64,000 nucleotides of DNA, taken from contig OZ038473.1 in assembly GCA_964036295.1 (NCBI GenBank), positions 8,525,501 through 8,589,500 of the forward strand. The letters run 5' to 3'. Below are positions 15,001-25,726 of the stretch, piece by piece. How positions within the stretch are numbered: the first letter of the stretch is position 1; the number at the start of each line of letters is the position of its first letter. The notes below the pieces were generated by a model. That model did not search any database and had not been told where the DNA came from. It saw only the letters and a program-made list of their open reading frames with translations. Source of the DNA: Plumapathes pennacea. Taxonomy: Eukaryota; Cnidaria; Anthozoa; Antipatharia; Myriopathidae. The translations under genes were made by a program, and so were the position numbers.

Positions 15001-18000
15001 AGCGATACACAAAGAAGTGTGTTTGTTTGCTTGGATAAAGGAGGGAATCATGACGGTATTGGAGCGCTGGTCGGACATGGTTTTTGCTTTGGAAGGCATT
15101 GACCGCCGTCTGTTGCGGAACCCTGTCTAACCTGGTGTCCCAGAGATTTCGGTCCATCTCCCCATGCCGTAATTTCGCCCTCCCCAGGGCGAACGAGTAG
15201 GATCTAATAATCCCCTCCCCCCTCATCACCACCGTGATGCGAAATCCCTGGGAATCTCACTCCCTCCCTCCTCGTAGGGTTCGCCCCCTCCCAGTAAACG
15301 GAAAAGTAAATGCGTATGGTATTGTTGCGCAAACAACCAATCGTACGGTCTTCTCTCTCCTACAGAGGTGATGTTGAAGCAAAGGGGAAAAATGGATAAT
15401 TCAGTGAAATACCTTGTATCCATGATAGTCGTCTAAGTGGATCCTTCTGAACAACTTTTCTGCAGTAAGGGCAGCTATTCCATCCCTTGCCATCAAAGTG
15501 TATGTTTTACCTGTTGATTGTCAACACATACATATATTGTACAAAGTAGATGTGCAACCCCCCACAGGGAAGTGGAGGGTGCAAGACGAGGTTCTGCCGA
15601 CACCGCGGAAATACGTTTTTCAGCCGTGCGGTCACTTTGCTTTTGAGTCAACGGTTATTTAGTCTCATTGCACAAAACCCAAATGCAGATTTTGTAGTTT
15701 ATGTAACGCTCGTAAAACCTCGAGACTTAGTCAAGAAACTCAGTACTTGTTCTCGATACTCAAATATAAGTTAACTCATTGCATTTTCTACAACATACTG
15801 TAAGTTGTGCACAAGAAAAACGAGGCTTGCACACGATGTGAAATTTCACCTTGAATTATAAGAAGTTAGATAGCCATGGCGACGAACGCTGACCAACAGA
15901 AGTGACGTCAAGAACGTATTTCCGCGGTGTTGGTTCAGCCGGTGTTTACAAAGTTGAAGCGCCACGGTAAGTACGATTCATGTAACTTGGTTTTCAAGTA
16001 TGACTCTCATTAAATAATTCTTATCCCAACTTGGCTTATATTTCTTTTCGCTTTGCGCACGTTTTCTTTTTGTGGTAATGTCGCTGACCAATTCTAACGC
16101 GGTCTCTGGCGTTCGATTTACAGTTGTAGCCCAGCCATTTTGTTTGCAACAGACACCGGAGTTTGCTTTCACTGCATGCTCGATCATGGCAATGACCCTA
16201 TCACCGTACACGCAGAAAGGCGTTTGGGAAAACTTGTCAGTGAAACGACAATTTTCGACTACTACTTCGTACTGGTCGTCACTTTTCTCGTTACAACTGG
16301 TATGTGATGTTGTTTGCCCTTACAGTGATACATGTCACGATACATTACACGGTTCGAAATTAACTTTTGTGCTCAGTTGTCCCAGAAGCAACTACAAGTC
16401 ATGTTTTGGTTACCCCATCCAATTTCTTGGTGCTCCACAGTGTGTTGAAAAATAGTGATATTGTGCAGCACTAAACTGCATCATTTTTCTCTAAGCCATT
16501 GTTCGCCCACATTTGAATATTTGATTACCCCAGCATGTTTTCAGTTGTCCAGCACATTTGAGTAAAAGTACCACATTGGCTCCAGTTAATAGTTTTGATA
16601 GGGCTTACAGTACACCTAGGGATATTTGAGAAACAACCTTTCTAAAACTGCAAAATTCAGCTTAAGTGTTGATGTGAGCCAATTTGACATTAGAAGCTCA
16701 GATATTGTCATGACACAACAAATGTCACCTGTAGAACCACACCTGTTCCTGTTTGGCCATAAGCCATGAGTGTGCCATTAAAACCATTAAATGCTGCATC
16801 AACCAGAGGTTTTCCAACCACTTGGAACACCTGGAGAGAAGAGAGGGGACAGGTAAGAGATGGCTTACAAATTGTGGGGACTATAGGGAGTTGAGCAGAA
16901 TGAAACACATTATTGTAATTTTTTAGATGACCGTCAAAAACCAAAACCAGCAATCACAGAGCCAATCAATGAGGTGAGCAAAAACATGTTTGACCAATAT
17001 TAGAAGTACGACCAAAACCAAAACCAAAACCAAAAACTGAGTAAATGTGATTGGTTTTACTATCCAATCAGCAGTGCAAGAAAATGCCATAGCCTCTTTC
17101 AGCTAGCTTTCTTGCATGAGAATATCCCAACCAGGTTTTGCTTTAGCTCTAATTGATTGGCCAAGAATGTTATCAAACTTGTTAGGACCAATCAGAAAAT
17201 GTAGCAAATGCAACCAAAGCAATCACACGACTGCTTTCAAGAGTCATGAAAAAATGGTTCTAATATTGTCATTAATACCTATTCATTTTCCGATTCAGAT
17301 ATGGAGAATTAAAAGATAACATTTTCCAGGGAGGTATAGAAGTTCATGCCTTCACCACATACACACAGCAGAATGGTCCTATTTTCTCTAGGATCCCTCC
17401 CTGTTACATCACCCTTAATCTGTAAAATCCTAATCTCATTCACTCTCATCTCTATTTCCATCAGTTCAGTAATTATGAAGTTCTTATCCTCATCTGAACC
17501 ACTCCCCACAACCTTTTTCACAAGCACAATAGTACAATCAAAAACACATCACTAAAATCAGAAATGTGGCCCATTGGTCTGCTTGTGGAGAAAGATCCCC
17601 CCTTCCCCCAAAAAAGAACAATATGACTACAACTACAACAACCTGGTGTCCACGGTACATTTTATATAATGTTGTACAGTACAAGTTTGCACATCTACCC
17701 TGTCTATGTGAAAAACATGGAGTTCAGAGGACCTACGAAAATACAATTCACAGTAATGAACCAAAATGTAACAGCCAGGATATTATACACACGGTCATGA
17801 AAAATATGGCATTTGAAATTTGTATTCCAGGCCTGAAAAGGTCTGAATGAAAGTTCAATTCATTGTCAAGCGCAGGTTTTTATTAAAATCATACGGCAAC
17901 GTTAACACGGTAAATGAAAATCCTCATCCATCCTTTTGAATTAGTGTAAATAAAAACCCAAAAAGTATGTGTGACACAAGCCTGGAAGTATATATCGTCA

Positions 18001-21000
18001 ATTTCCAAGTTTTTGTTGAGAATAATTCAGTAATTTTAAGTACTTTGAGGCTTCTGTCACACATACTTTTTGCGTTTCTACTTCCACTAATTCAAATGGA
18101 TGGACAAGTATTTTCACTCACTGTGTCAATGCTGCCATCTGCCATGTTTTCCCCCCATGTCAAAACGGGCTTTTTGTGTTATCCACACCCTGTGAAGAAG
18201 CATGGGCTGAGTATGTGGGGGAATGGGCTGAACAAATCAAAATTGCTGCCGTGAAGAGTTTTGGCTCTTTCTAAGTGTAAGCAATCCTCAATATGGGTGT
18301 GGCCCTGTGTATCTATAGACAACATATAGACACCATATTAGACATGCACCAATATGCTGTCTATACCCAGATATAGACAATGTATAGACACCACAGACAT
18401 GCACCAACTGTGTGTCTACAGACAACGTATAGACACCATATTAGACATGCACCAATATGCTTTCTATCCCCTGGTATAGACAACGTATGCATAAACATGC
18501 ATGTCTATACCAGGGGATAGAAAGCAAATTGGTCCATGTCTAATATGGTGTCTATACATTGTCTATAGATACACAGGGACACACAGTTGGTGCATGTCTA
18601 TGGTGTCTATACATTGTCTATGTGTCTGTAGACACACAGGGACACACCCATATTGAGGACTGCTTACACTTAGAAAGAGCCAGAGTTTTCGTTTCGTTTC
18701 ATTAGCATAATGGCTGTATCCTTTGGCATTTAATCACACCTTAGCCCCTGTAATGCATCTCTATTTATGCAACTCCTTCGGGTTTTAAACCACCTTTTCT
18801 AAACTCACAACAAAACACGAAAAGACACGAGCAAACAAATTTGCTTTTTTTTTTTGACAAGTTGGGAGGAGGTGGGGGGGGGGGGGGGGGGGGGTCCATG
18901 GACTGGGGGTCATCTTTTTCCACTCACCCAAGTTTAGTGTGTGTGACTGGCTAAAAATTAAACCTCCTCAATGACAGCTAGTATAGAATTTTTAACTACT
19001 CATTCATTGTTTAGCTGTTGTAGAGGTTATTTTAAGTGCATTTTTGGGTTTTGAAAATGTAGTGCACTGGCTTTTGTTGCTGGTCTGTAGAGGTAGCCAT
19101 TGCAGGGAGGTTTCAATGACAGTAAATGTGTGGACTGGTACCTGTGATAAAATTTTGTGCCCATAGTGTAGAGGTGGCCATTGTGGGGAGGTGGCTGTTA
19201 GTGGCGGAGGTTCGACTGTAATTCATTCACATTTCGAAGAAATCACTCAGTATACAGTTCTTACATTATTGCTGGTCCAAGAGCAGCTGTGTAGTTTAAT
19301 AAATATCATGCAGCTTCAGTGCTCGAAATAATTTTTTTATCCATTTGCCAGCTGGCGACTAAGCGTAAATCTAGTCACCAAAGTCATATTTTTTTATGTT
19401 TTGATTGCTTGTTGGGGCTTTGATAAAGTGATATGAATGCAAATAACTACATTATGTCAACTATGGCACCCACTCAAAAATTATAAGTATTAGACAAATG
19501 AATTGAGCGGCATGCTTGGGCAGAGCTTGATTGTTTAAGGAAGTGGCCTTGGTGACGGAGAGAGGGAGGGTTGAAAAGACTAATAATTAAATATAAGACT
19601 TAAGGTGTTAAAGCTAAGACCAAAGCTACAGGTCACAAAGTAGAGAATATGACACTACACTGGGCTATTATGCAACACATGTGAATAATTAAACTATTTT
19701 ATTGTAGTGCAGGTAACCACAAATCCACAATGCAAAGTAAACCAAGTTCTTTGTGAAAACAAAAGCAGCCATGACATGGCCAGCCATTTGGCTGGGGTAA
19801 AACTTATATTTTACAATATTATTAGTTTTGGGGGATTAGGGGATGGTCCTACATGTACATCCACTGTACCTCTCTGTTGTGAGTTTGAGGAGTGAAGACT
19901 TTATCAAAGGTGTACCTCCTCTCTTTGCCATCAGTCAGTTTGAGCTGTCACAAATAAAACAAACATTAATGAACATTTTAAAGTTGTTTTGGCAATTTTA
20001 TATCTTGCACAATTTATAATATGCACATACTGGACATGTATTATTTAAATATGATTGAAATTTCAGATTCATATAATTACATAAAAGTATTTTAGCGTTC
20101 ACGAGACAATATGTTTATATTAGATCATTCATGGAAAAGTATTTTTGTATCAAAAATAATTCACATTAAAAAGGACTTACATTAGCTGGACTGGGACTGG
20201 GCAGAAAACTCAAAACCAAACCCCTGGAGCTCAGCATAAAACTGAGTGAATGACCTTGAAAAGCATGATATTCCCATGGTATTATGTAAATAATGAGCTC
20301 AAGGCTTAAAAAGGATTGTTGTTCGATCAGAAGCTAACTTGCTGATACAAAGCAGGTTAGAAAAAAATTGTATCCTGAGTGCTGAAAGCTTGGGTGTATT
20401 CATACGAGTAAAGGAAAATACAGATTTATCCGCTGAGAGGCACTTCAGAAACAAGAGAGAGTTCCGTGGTGCTTTGTTTGACAAAAACACAAATGCAAAT
20501 AAAAAAATTATGAGAGTCAGCCATGCGTCAAAAAAATAGATGATTCCTGAATTTTCACAACAAAAGAAACCTCGCGGTCAGAAATAATTATTATGCATAA
20601 AACAAGCAAAACTGTGTTCGAATTGTTCATACGTTAATTCTTATCTAATTGTATCGCGCAGTCAAATACGTGCTGTACGGACGATAAATTAAATACTAAG
20701 TCTTCGTCTGGAGCTTCCACGAATAAACCCTTAAAAGTATATAAAGCAACAATGATAAATCACGCTAAAGTCTAAAGCAAACACACATCTCGTGATATTG
20801 CAAATACGTATATTAATAAAGCAATTCACGCAGACATTATATAAACAATGTCTACTTAAAAACTCTATAAAGCTACGGAATTGCCAAAACTGGATATATA
20901 CTCCCAAACAGAAAAGATATTTGCTCTCGGTTTAGTTTGAACTGTGGATTGTGTGTTCGAAAAAATTGGCAAATATTGATTCTGCTATTAATTGTTTAGA

Positions 21001-21607
21001 GGTCATGCCGAGATTGTTTTTAAAGGCAATTACGCTCTCTGGCGAAAAAGCAAAACTGCAATGCAGTAATGGCGAATTTATACTTAGAAGAGCCAGGTCA
21101 CATTACGACAAACTTCCCGTCTTCACACGCAACTGAAGAAAACCCTGATACAATATAACCAAATGTCACAAGCGTTATAAGCATTACCTCCGTCCGGTCT
21201 AGTTCGACATCGATTCCATTTGCCTCTCCTCGGTCCAGTTCCTCTGCATTTCTTGGTCTTATCCGGACGTAAACATGGATTCTGTCCGATTCTGCAAGAA
21301 AACATGGAAAACCTTTCATCTTCACGCGAAAATGTTCACTGCAGACGCGGAGTGCGCGCGAACACGCTTACATATCGAAACTAAAAATCTACCAATTTCA
21401 ATGGGGCTTCGTTATCAGCAATGTGTTCATGCATCTTTGAAATGTTATGTGGTTTGAACGTAAAGACAAACTCGACACTATACAGATCCCAACCGCAGAA
21501 TATTGTCACAAACAATGACGCATATACAGACTATGAAACCTTTCAGTACCCCCACCTTCCTTGCTTTTGAGGCTCTTTGTCGATTTATCTCGTCCTGAGC
21601 CTTTCAT
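1704..21607 (-). CDS. Kinesin motor protein, multi-exon, 3' part beyond the window
   Basis: An ATP-dependent microtubule motor. I assembled these minus-strand exons from splice sites and protein motifs: 21556-21607 (ATG), 21188-21291, 19870-19944, 16743-16830, 15413-15510, 14776-14875, 14558-14681, 10578-10636, 9566-9987, 8778-8822, 8360-8433, 7992-8090, 6152-6269, 4623-4727, 4459-4510 and 1704-1831. All phases agree and the total is 1743 nt. Visible motifs in order are VRIRPRN near the N-terminus, YTFDKVF, P-loop [10 protein letters not shown] (split across the intron between 16743 and 15510), [14 protein letters not shown], switch I NRISSRSH (split), switch [28 protein letters not shown], and [10 protein letters not shown] closing the motor. 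After that comes a Glu/Lys-rich, coiled-coil-like segment. The end of the motor and the neck resemble ARK/KIN-U type ungrouped kinesins as I recall them; the subfamily is uncertain. A Ser-rich insertion of about 170 residues lies between switch I and switch II. Kinesin identity is near certain; exact exon ends are inferred. Confidence 0.9.
2818..2841. repeat. Poly(A) tract
   Basis: A run of about 24 A followed by an AGA/AGAAG stretch, within a kinesin intron. It creates spurious poly-Phe reading frames on the other strand. The intron around it (1832-4458) also holds a short (GTCA)n run near 1850-1873 and nothing coding that I can support. Confidence 0.9.
4036..4186 (+). repeat. Tandem repeat of a GACCCTATTTCAGACCAAA unit
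   Basis: About four copies of a unit close to GACCCTATTTCAGACCAAA, separated by 10-20 bp of variable sequence. Just upstream (about 3940-4010), short phrases such as AAAGTAGCGACCCTCCC are also repeated. It lies in a kinesin intron. The plus-strand reading frame across it is a product of the repeat. Confidence 0.8.
5139..5565. mobile_element. Non-autonomous DNA transposon with ~58-bp TIRs, TTAA flanks
   Basis: The left end (from about 5139) and right end (to about 5565) are inverted copies. The left arm reads TTAAGGTGCTTCCGGAGTTT and the right arm, reverse-complemented, reads TTAAGGTGCCTCCCGAGTTT. Similarity continues for about 58 bp. TTAA occurs at both outer edges and could be a target duplication, as in piggyBac-type or Kolobok-type elements. 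There is no coding capacity inside. It lies in a kinesin intron. Confidence 0.75.
5990..6017. repeat. (AAC)n microsatellite
   Basis: About nine AAC/ACA triplets in a row in the kinesin intron between the exons at 6152-6269 and 4623-4727. Confidence 0.9.
8464..8489. repeat. Poly(A) tract and A-rich low-complexity stretch
   Basis: A run of about 26 A, followed to about 8720 by A-rich sequence with AACAAC and AGAAAA units. It lies in the kinesin intron between exons 8360-8433 and 8778-8822. A second run of about 16 A lies near 8870-8886. The long poly-Phe frames on the minus strand are artefacts of this stretch. Confidence 0.85.
9138..9440. mobile_element. MITE-like remnant ending in GTGGAACCTCC
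   Basis: Left arm near 9138 reads CAGTGGAACCTCCCTAAGCG. Right arm near 9406-9436 is its imperfect inverted copy, containing GGTTGCTCATAGGAGGTTCT. Related 'CTAAGCGACCAC' sequence occurs again at about 57390-57500 and 60480-60520. This is a repeated non-coding family sitting in a kinesin intron. Confidence 0.55.
11287..11567. mobile_element. Fold-back MITE, ~85-95-bp arms
   Basis: The left arm (about 11287-11382) and right arm (about 11483-11567) are imperfect reverse complements. Shared stretches include GTGCCAGAAATGAAGAGCGTGA on the left against TCACGCTCTTTCATTTCTGGCAC on the right. The central spacer is about 100 bp. The overlapping short reading frames on both strands follow from the palindrome and are not genes. 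It lies in the kinesin intron 10637-14557. Confidence 0.75.
12090..12398. mobile_element. Fold-back element, ~68-bp near-perfect arms
   Basis: The left arm (about 12219-12287) and right arm (about 12328-12398) are nearly perfect inverted copies around a 40-bp centre. Both include TGGTTTGCCGTGGTGTGGAC or its complement. A third partial copy of the GTGGTAAATAAGAGTCCA segment lies at about 12098-12118, so the unit may be a composite. It is non-coding and lies in a kinesin intron. Confidence 0.75.
12484..12717. mobile_element. Fold-back MITE, copy A (sister of the copy at 54.5 kb)
   Basis: It contains GAGTGTTCTCCCAACTTCCC, AGTGTTTAGATGAGG and ACGCGTTATATA, plus an inverted arm near 12484-12521. 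The same family occurs in inverted orientation at 54456-54741, including the flank AGCCAATCAGGACGCGCGTA. This copy is more degraded in one arm than the one at 54.5 kb. Confidence 0.7.
15591..15939. mobile_element. Short inverted-repeat element in kinesin intron
   Basis: Left arm (about 15591-15620) contains CACCGCGGAAATACGTTTTT. Right arm (about 15911-15939) contains AAGAACGTATTTCCGCGGTG, the inverted copy. About 290 bp lie between the arms with no coding signal. Probably a MITE. Confidence 0.6.
17927..18103. mobile_element. Small fold-back MITE (~177 bp)
   Basis: The left arm from about 17927 contains AAAAAGTATGTGTGACACAAGCCT. The right arm to about 18103 contains AGGCTTCTGTCACACATACTTTTT. 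The outer ends CCATCCTTTTGAATTAGTG and CACTAATTCAAATGGATGG also pair. It is non-coding and in a kinesin intron. The neighbouring stretch 17310-17560 has a minus-strand open frame that I do not recognise. Confidence 0.7.
18262..18681. mobile_element. Long palindromic element with internal 'TATAGACA' repeats
   Basis: The whole 420-bp unit is a near-palindrome. It starts GGCTCTTTCTAAGTGTAAGC and ends with the complement, GCTTACACTTAGAAAGAGCC. Inside, a unit of about 60-70 bp with 'TATAGACAACGTATAGACACC' and 'AGACATGCACCAA' recurs two or three times in each arm. The centre is the perfect hairpin ATGCATAAACATGCAT. It is non-coding and in a kinesin intron. Confidence 0.8.
18874..18894. repeat. Poly(G) run
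   Basis: About 21 consecutive G in the kinesin intron 16831-19869. The true length may be uncertain because homopolymers are hard to sequence. The remaining intron to 19869 shows no coding signal. Confidence 0.85.
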
Positions 21608-23912
21608 GATCACTCGGCGTCTGTGATTCTGTCAGTGTTGACGAAGACACAACCGTGATCGCGACATTTTCCGTGAGCGATATATGCGCCTGTCTGCTCA
21701 GGAGGTGGCGAACTCGAAATATCATCAAATTAGCATCAACATGCAAATGTCGGTTCCAGACCGCGGCGCTTCTGTGATGACATGAATCTAGCAAAAGCAC
21801 CAAAAATATAAATTGTTGAAACTTCAGCCTATAAAAGTGACGCTACAACATCAGTGCGCGAAGTGGACTGATATTAACCCCGGATGTAATGTTACCTTGC
21901 CTGTTTGAACACGACACATTCACGTCACGTGCGACTGTTCAAGAGCACGCACCATAAACCACAGAATCAAACACTTGACAGGTCACCGAAACGGATTAAA
22001 AAGTATTGATAGTTTAAAAACTAACTGAAATGACACGTTACTGCAGCAAATATTGCGTCACTGCAGCACACGAGAATATTCAAGTGTGTTCTGCTCGGTT
22101 CTGCTCAACGGCGATCGCGTGATGTCCAGTAGTTGGGTTGTTCTTTTTTCCGACGCCCGTCGAGTCAAGCACGCCACATTGACCTGGGTTTCTGGGCGAC
22201 TTAAAATACTGAGCAGAACAAGCTGGAGAAGCTACAGTCATCAGAAGATTCATCACAATGATTGTGGCATGTGAAAGTGTGACAGTGAACCTATACAAAT
22301 GGCACTGAGTCGACTCGTCGAGCTGAACGGAAATTAGATATCTGTTAACATTAACTTATTACAAGAAAAAGCCGAATAAACAGAAAAGAGGAAAATAAAA
22401 GCAAGTTTTTTCTTTAAATTTTAACTATTTGCAGTGCAAATAAGCTTCTATGATGATCAGTTCCGATCAGCTTTTATGCCTCTGTCTGGCGACTGGCCGG
22501 CCTTTCGTCTCGCACATCTACTCAGTGACAAAAACCACTAATACTACTACTAATAACTAAAATAATAATAATGACTTTATTTAAGTGTCTGAAATATTTA
22601 GCTTTGACAAACTAATTGGGGTAACTATAATATATAACCTAGACTGACTAATAAATTGAAATGCTAAAATTACAATATATTAAAAAATGCTAAAGTACAA
22701 GTATAAAAATACTAAAGTACAATAAATTAAAATGCTAAAAATCAATTATATAAATAGAATAAATGCGGGTAGAATGGTATGAATCATAGTAGCATACCAA
22801 AGATGACTTCTTGGGAAGTTTGAAGTTTAGTTTAACCACGGAGAGAACAGAAAGAAGCAAGGTCCTGTCGATTTGACCAGTGCAATAAAACTGTTCACTA
22901 ATAAACCAGCAACAGAAGAAAGTCGGACGGCAAATCCCCTGCCCGGGAATGGATGGTTGTAAAAATATTGAAGGTCACTTTTTTTGGTAATGTTTTGAGT
23001 ACATATCCATGCAATGAATACCGTGCTGTCGGGAGACAAGCGACAAGACACGGCAGCGATCAAGCTTGGTCACACAAACCAAAACTCGATAATAATTCAG
23101 GGCCAAGAACGAAAGATGTTATATTTGAAAAACAAGTGCGAGTGTTTGACGAAGGATTTCCAGCACCGTTTCGAGAATATATTAGAATTAAGAATTCGGC
23201 TTATTGTAAATTAGTGTTTGACGCTGTTTCAAAACTGACCCATCCACCTGACCAAAAAGGAAACTAACCTATTATTTTTTTTATTTTTCGTGATCCAATC
23301 AATTTCTTATTCGCAGTGGTTATTTTGTATTGTCTAGTGCCCCCAAATAGTAGTGATGCTAAAGGATTTCCAACACGTTAATAAAGTTATTCACTCATTC
23401 AAACAGATCATAAATTGTTAATGTATTTTAGAAGTGCTGCATCGCGAAGCGCTCGTTCGTAAAATTTTGTTTTTACCACTCGAAAATAAAATTCATATCT
23501 TCGCGCCGCCGTGTAACATCCTCTATATATGGGACCCTCCATGTGCCGTACACGAGGTGAAGAACGACAGACACGTGACTCGGAGTTGAGTGTGTGGCGA
23601 GCGAGGGAGCAAACAGGTGGCCCACGTGTACTGTAATAGCAAGTTGAATCACAGCAGTCAACGGCTTCAATACGCAACGGTGTGAGTTTTATTACGTTGG
23701 TGTCTGGATTTTTTTATGTTTTGTATTAAACCATTCACGCAATGAAATTCTGCGCGCGCGGCGCGTCTCGCGTTAATTGACGTCATCGCTTTTACGGTTT
23801 CCATGGAAAAGCCAAAGACCGTTTGATGAGAAAGCAAATCTCGTGTTTGCTCATAGCGATTGTGGCGAAACAAACGTGTTTGTTCTTATTGTTCAATTTT
23901 TCGTCGTGCGTT
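21608..23912. other. Intergenic region between kinesin and Sox gene (head-to-head)
   Basis: The two genes are divergent, so this 2.3 kb should hold both promoters. At 22540-22790 there is AT-rich sequence in which the phrases 'TACTAAAGTACAA' and 'AATTAAAATGCTAAAA' recur. No open frame here shows a recognisable domain, and I did not find a clear TATA box for either gene. Confidence 0.5.
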
Positions 23913-25157
23913 ATGCCTGAGTCAACAGTAGGCGTTGACGCAGTTAATAGGGAAAGTTCAACGGAAGGCAGCCGGGATGAAGGAAACGAATTACAGCCTG
24001 GAGCTGCTTCAAACGAAGATCGTAGCGACACAAACTTACAATCTCCCAACGGAAATTCCTCAACGCCTAAGAGATTTTTCACGGAGAACACAATTTTCGC
24101 TTCTGTAGATGGTATGCCGCAAAGCAATACTTGTACAACACCGCCAAGAGCAAACACGTTCGCCGGCTTTGCAGTGGATCCGATGAGCCAGACTTTTCTT
24201 CGCATGCCTCACATGCACCACAGCGCTCAAGCTCAGCTGCAGCAGGAGAACTCTCCGCGGGTCAAACGGCCTATGAATGCCTTCATGATCTGGGCAAGGC
24301 TGCACCGGTCTACAATCGCTAAGAGATTTGTAAACGCAAACAACGCGGAGATCAGCGTCAAGCTGGGTGAGATTTGGAACGATCTTTCAGGCGAACAGCA
24401 GAAGCCATACTTCGAGGAGGCCTTGCGTTTGAAAGAAAAGCACAAAGCAGAGCATCCTAACTGGGTTTATCAGCCGAGGTCACCGAAAAAGAGGTGTCAC
24501 GGCATTACGTATCTTATGAATCCTGGGGGCGCATTCGGCGTGAGTGCCGAGGCATCAGAACATGAACGTTCCCAACAGTGCATCCAGTTTAGTGACACCA
24601 GCCATACCTCTATGCCATCCCCGGCAATAATCCAATCTCCCATCCAGCAATCCAGCCTCCAGGCTAATTTTCCTCTCCCGGCAAATTTCAAGCCCGGACA
24701 GTGCCTTATTGCAAATACAGTGCACCCAAAGCCTCAGCAGTCTGCAGTGGAACAAAGCTTTGTAAAACAACTCTCCTTCGATCATAACCCCGTGTATCGA
24801 GGAAGCAGATACGGCAAAATGGAGGTGGAAACTTTACGGAAGGATAAGGAAAATTGGACCAAGAGGGAAATAGGGAAGACTGGAGCACAGAATGTGACTG
24901 GACAGAATGGCTCGAGAGATGATTGCCTGATGCAGGACGCCATGATGCCCGCAGTGAATTTGGCAGATCAGCAGGAACAAGAAGAAGCGATACGGCAACA
25001 GTTAGAGTGCGACGGCACTGAACTAGACCGGTACCTAGCAGGGTTAGACGAGACGATTAAGAAAAGCCTGGAAAAACTCAATAATGCACCTGATGATTTA
25101 GACATGCTTGATGAAGAAGACATTGTTCTAACTGATTTGGAATCGGATGATGACTAA
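23913..25157 (+). CDS. SOX30-like HMG-box transcription factor
   Basis: A sequence-specific DNA-binding regulator of the Sox family acting in the nucleus. The HMG box starts [20 protein letters not shown], continues with [17 protein letters not shown], and ends [14 protein letters not shown]. The NNAEIS and WVYQPR signatures point to the SOX30/group H type rather than SoxB, C, E or F. The coding region has no intron. The frame is open from an earlier ATG at 23823, but those 30 residues are hydrophobic and unlike a Sox N-terminus, so I prefer ATG 23913. After the box come a Gln/Pro/Ser-rich middle part and a strongly acidic C-terminus ending ESDDD, perhaps an activation region. A poly(A) signal follows at 25312. 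The kinesin upstream is divergent. Confidence 0.8.
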   Translation: MPESTVGVDAVNRESSTEGSRDEGNELQPGAASNEDRSDTNLQSPNGNSSTPKRFFTENTIFASVDGMPQSNTCTTPPRANTFAGFAVDPMSQTFLRMPHMHHSAQAQLQQENSPRVKRPMNAFMIWARLHRSTIAKRFVNANNAEISVKLGEIWNDLSGEQQKPYFEEALRLKEKHKAEHPNWVYQPRSPKKRCHGITYLMNPGGAFGVSAEASEHERSQQCIQFSDTSHTSMPSPAIIQSPIQQSSLQANFPLPANFKPGQCLIANTVHPKPQQSAVEQSFVKQLSFDHNPVYRGSRYGKMEVETLRKDKENWTKREIGKTGAQNVTGQNGSRDDCLMQDAMMPAVNLADQQEQEEAIRQQLECDGTELDRYLAGLDETIKKSLEKLNNAPDDLDMLDEEDIVLTDLESDDD

Positions 25158-25311
25158 AACATGCTTAAAGTACTTTGCAACATGATGAAATCACGAATTA
25201 GGGAGGACAGCTGAGACAGAAAACGCTAGATAAGTCACGTTGACGAGGATCTTAAGTTGTCATTTCTGCATTGTGAGATAATATGTAAATATGTATATAC
25301 CGACTGTTTCA

Positions 25312-25317
25312 AATAAA
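25312..25317 (+). terminator. AATAAA poly(A) signal of the Sox gene
   Basis: AATAAA lies about 155 bp after the Sox stop codon at 25157, inside AT-rich sequence, and is the first such hexamer downstream. This gives a short 3' UTR. Confidence 0.6.
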
Positions 25318-25558
25318 CCTCTTGGTAGTATTTTATTTCTGAATTTTGCGCTGTTGTTTAAATCTGTAAGCCTAAAAATGCGAAGCTTTCGTTCACTAAG
25401 CGACTTCCTCGATATATTTTGATTTAGAACAAGCTTTTGAATTGGTTGTTTACAGTCGAAACTGAGCGGATCGTTGGTCAAGAAATTGAGAGAAAGTATT
25501 TGGTTTATCTTGGGTTACCTTGATCGGGCGTTAAACAACCGGTCCCTTGTGATTATTA

Positions 25559-25600
25559 GGAAACTTACGCAACGACACGACGGCAGGCCTCACGACGGCA
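25559..25600 (+). repeat. Left TIR of the PIF/Harbinger element
   Basis: Begins GGAAACTTACGCAACGACAC and ends CTCACGACGGCA. Further ACGACGGC copies at about 25682-25700 are probably subterminal transposase or Myb binding sites (inference). Confidence 0.9.
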
Positions 25601-25726
25601 CTTCAGCCGAGCGCGCCTGGGGCGAGAACGTCAAAATCACTCGCGCGGTCCTGGCTCACGCGAACCTTACGCAATGTTTACACGACGGCATCACGACGGC
25701 AAACCTGACACTTGTTGCCAGTGAAA

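Noticed and set aside
17309..17527. Minus-strand frame with protein-like composition in a kinesin intron
   Set aside because: No recognisable domain and no splice phase fit with the kinesin; it may be a transposon fragment, but I cannot support a call.
22953..23267. 104-residue plus-strand frame upstream of the Sox gene
   Set aside because: No domain, overlapping alternative frames of similar length, and no exon signals.
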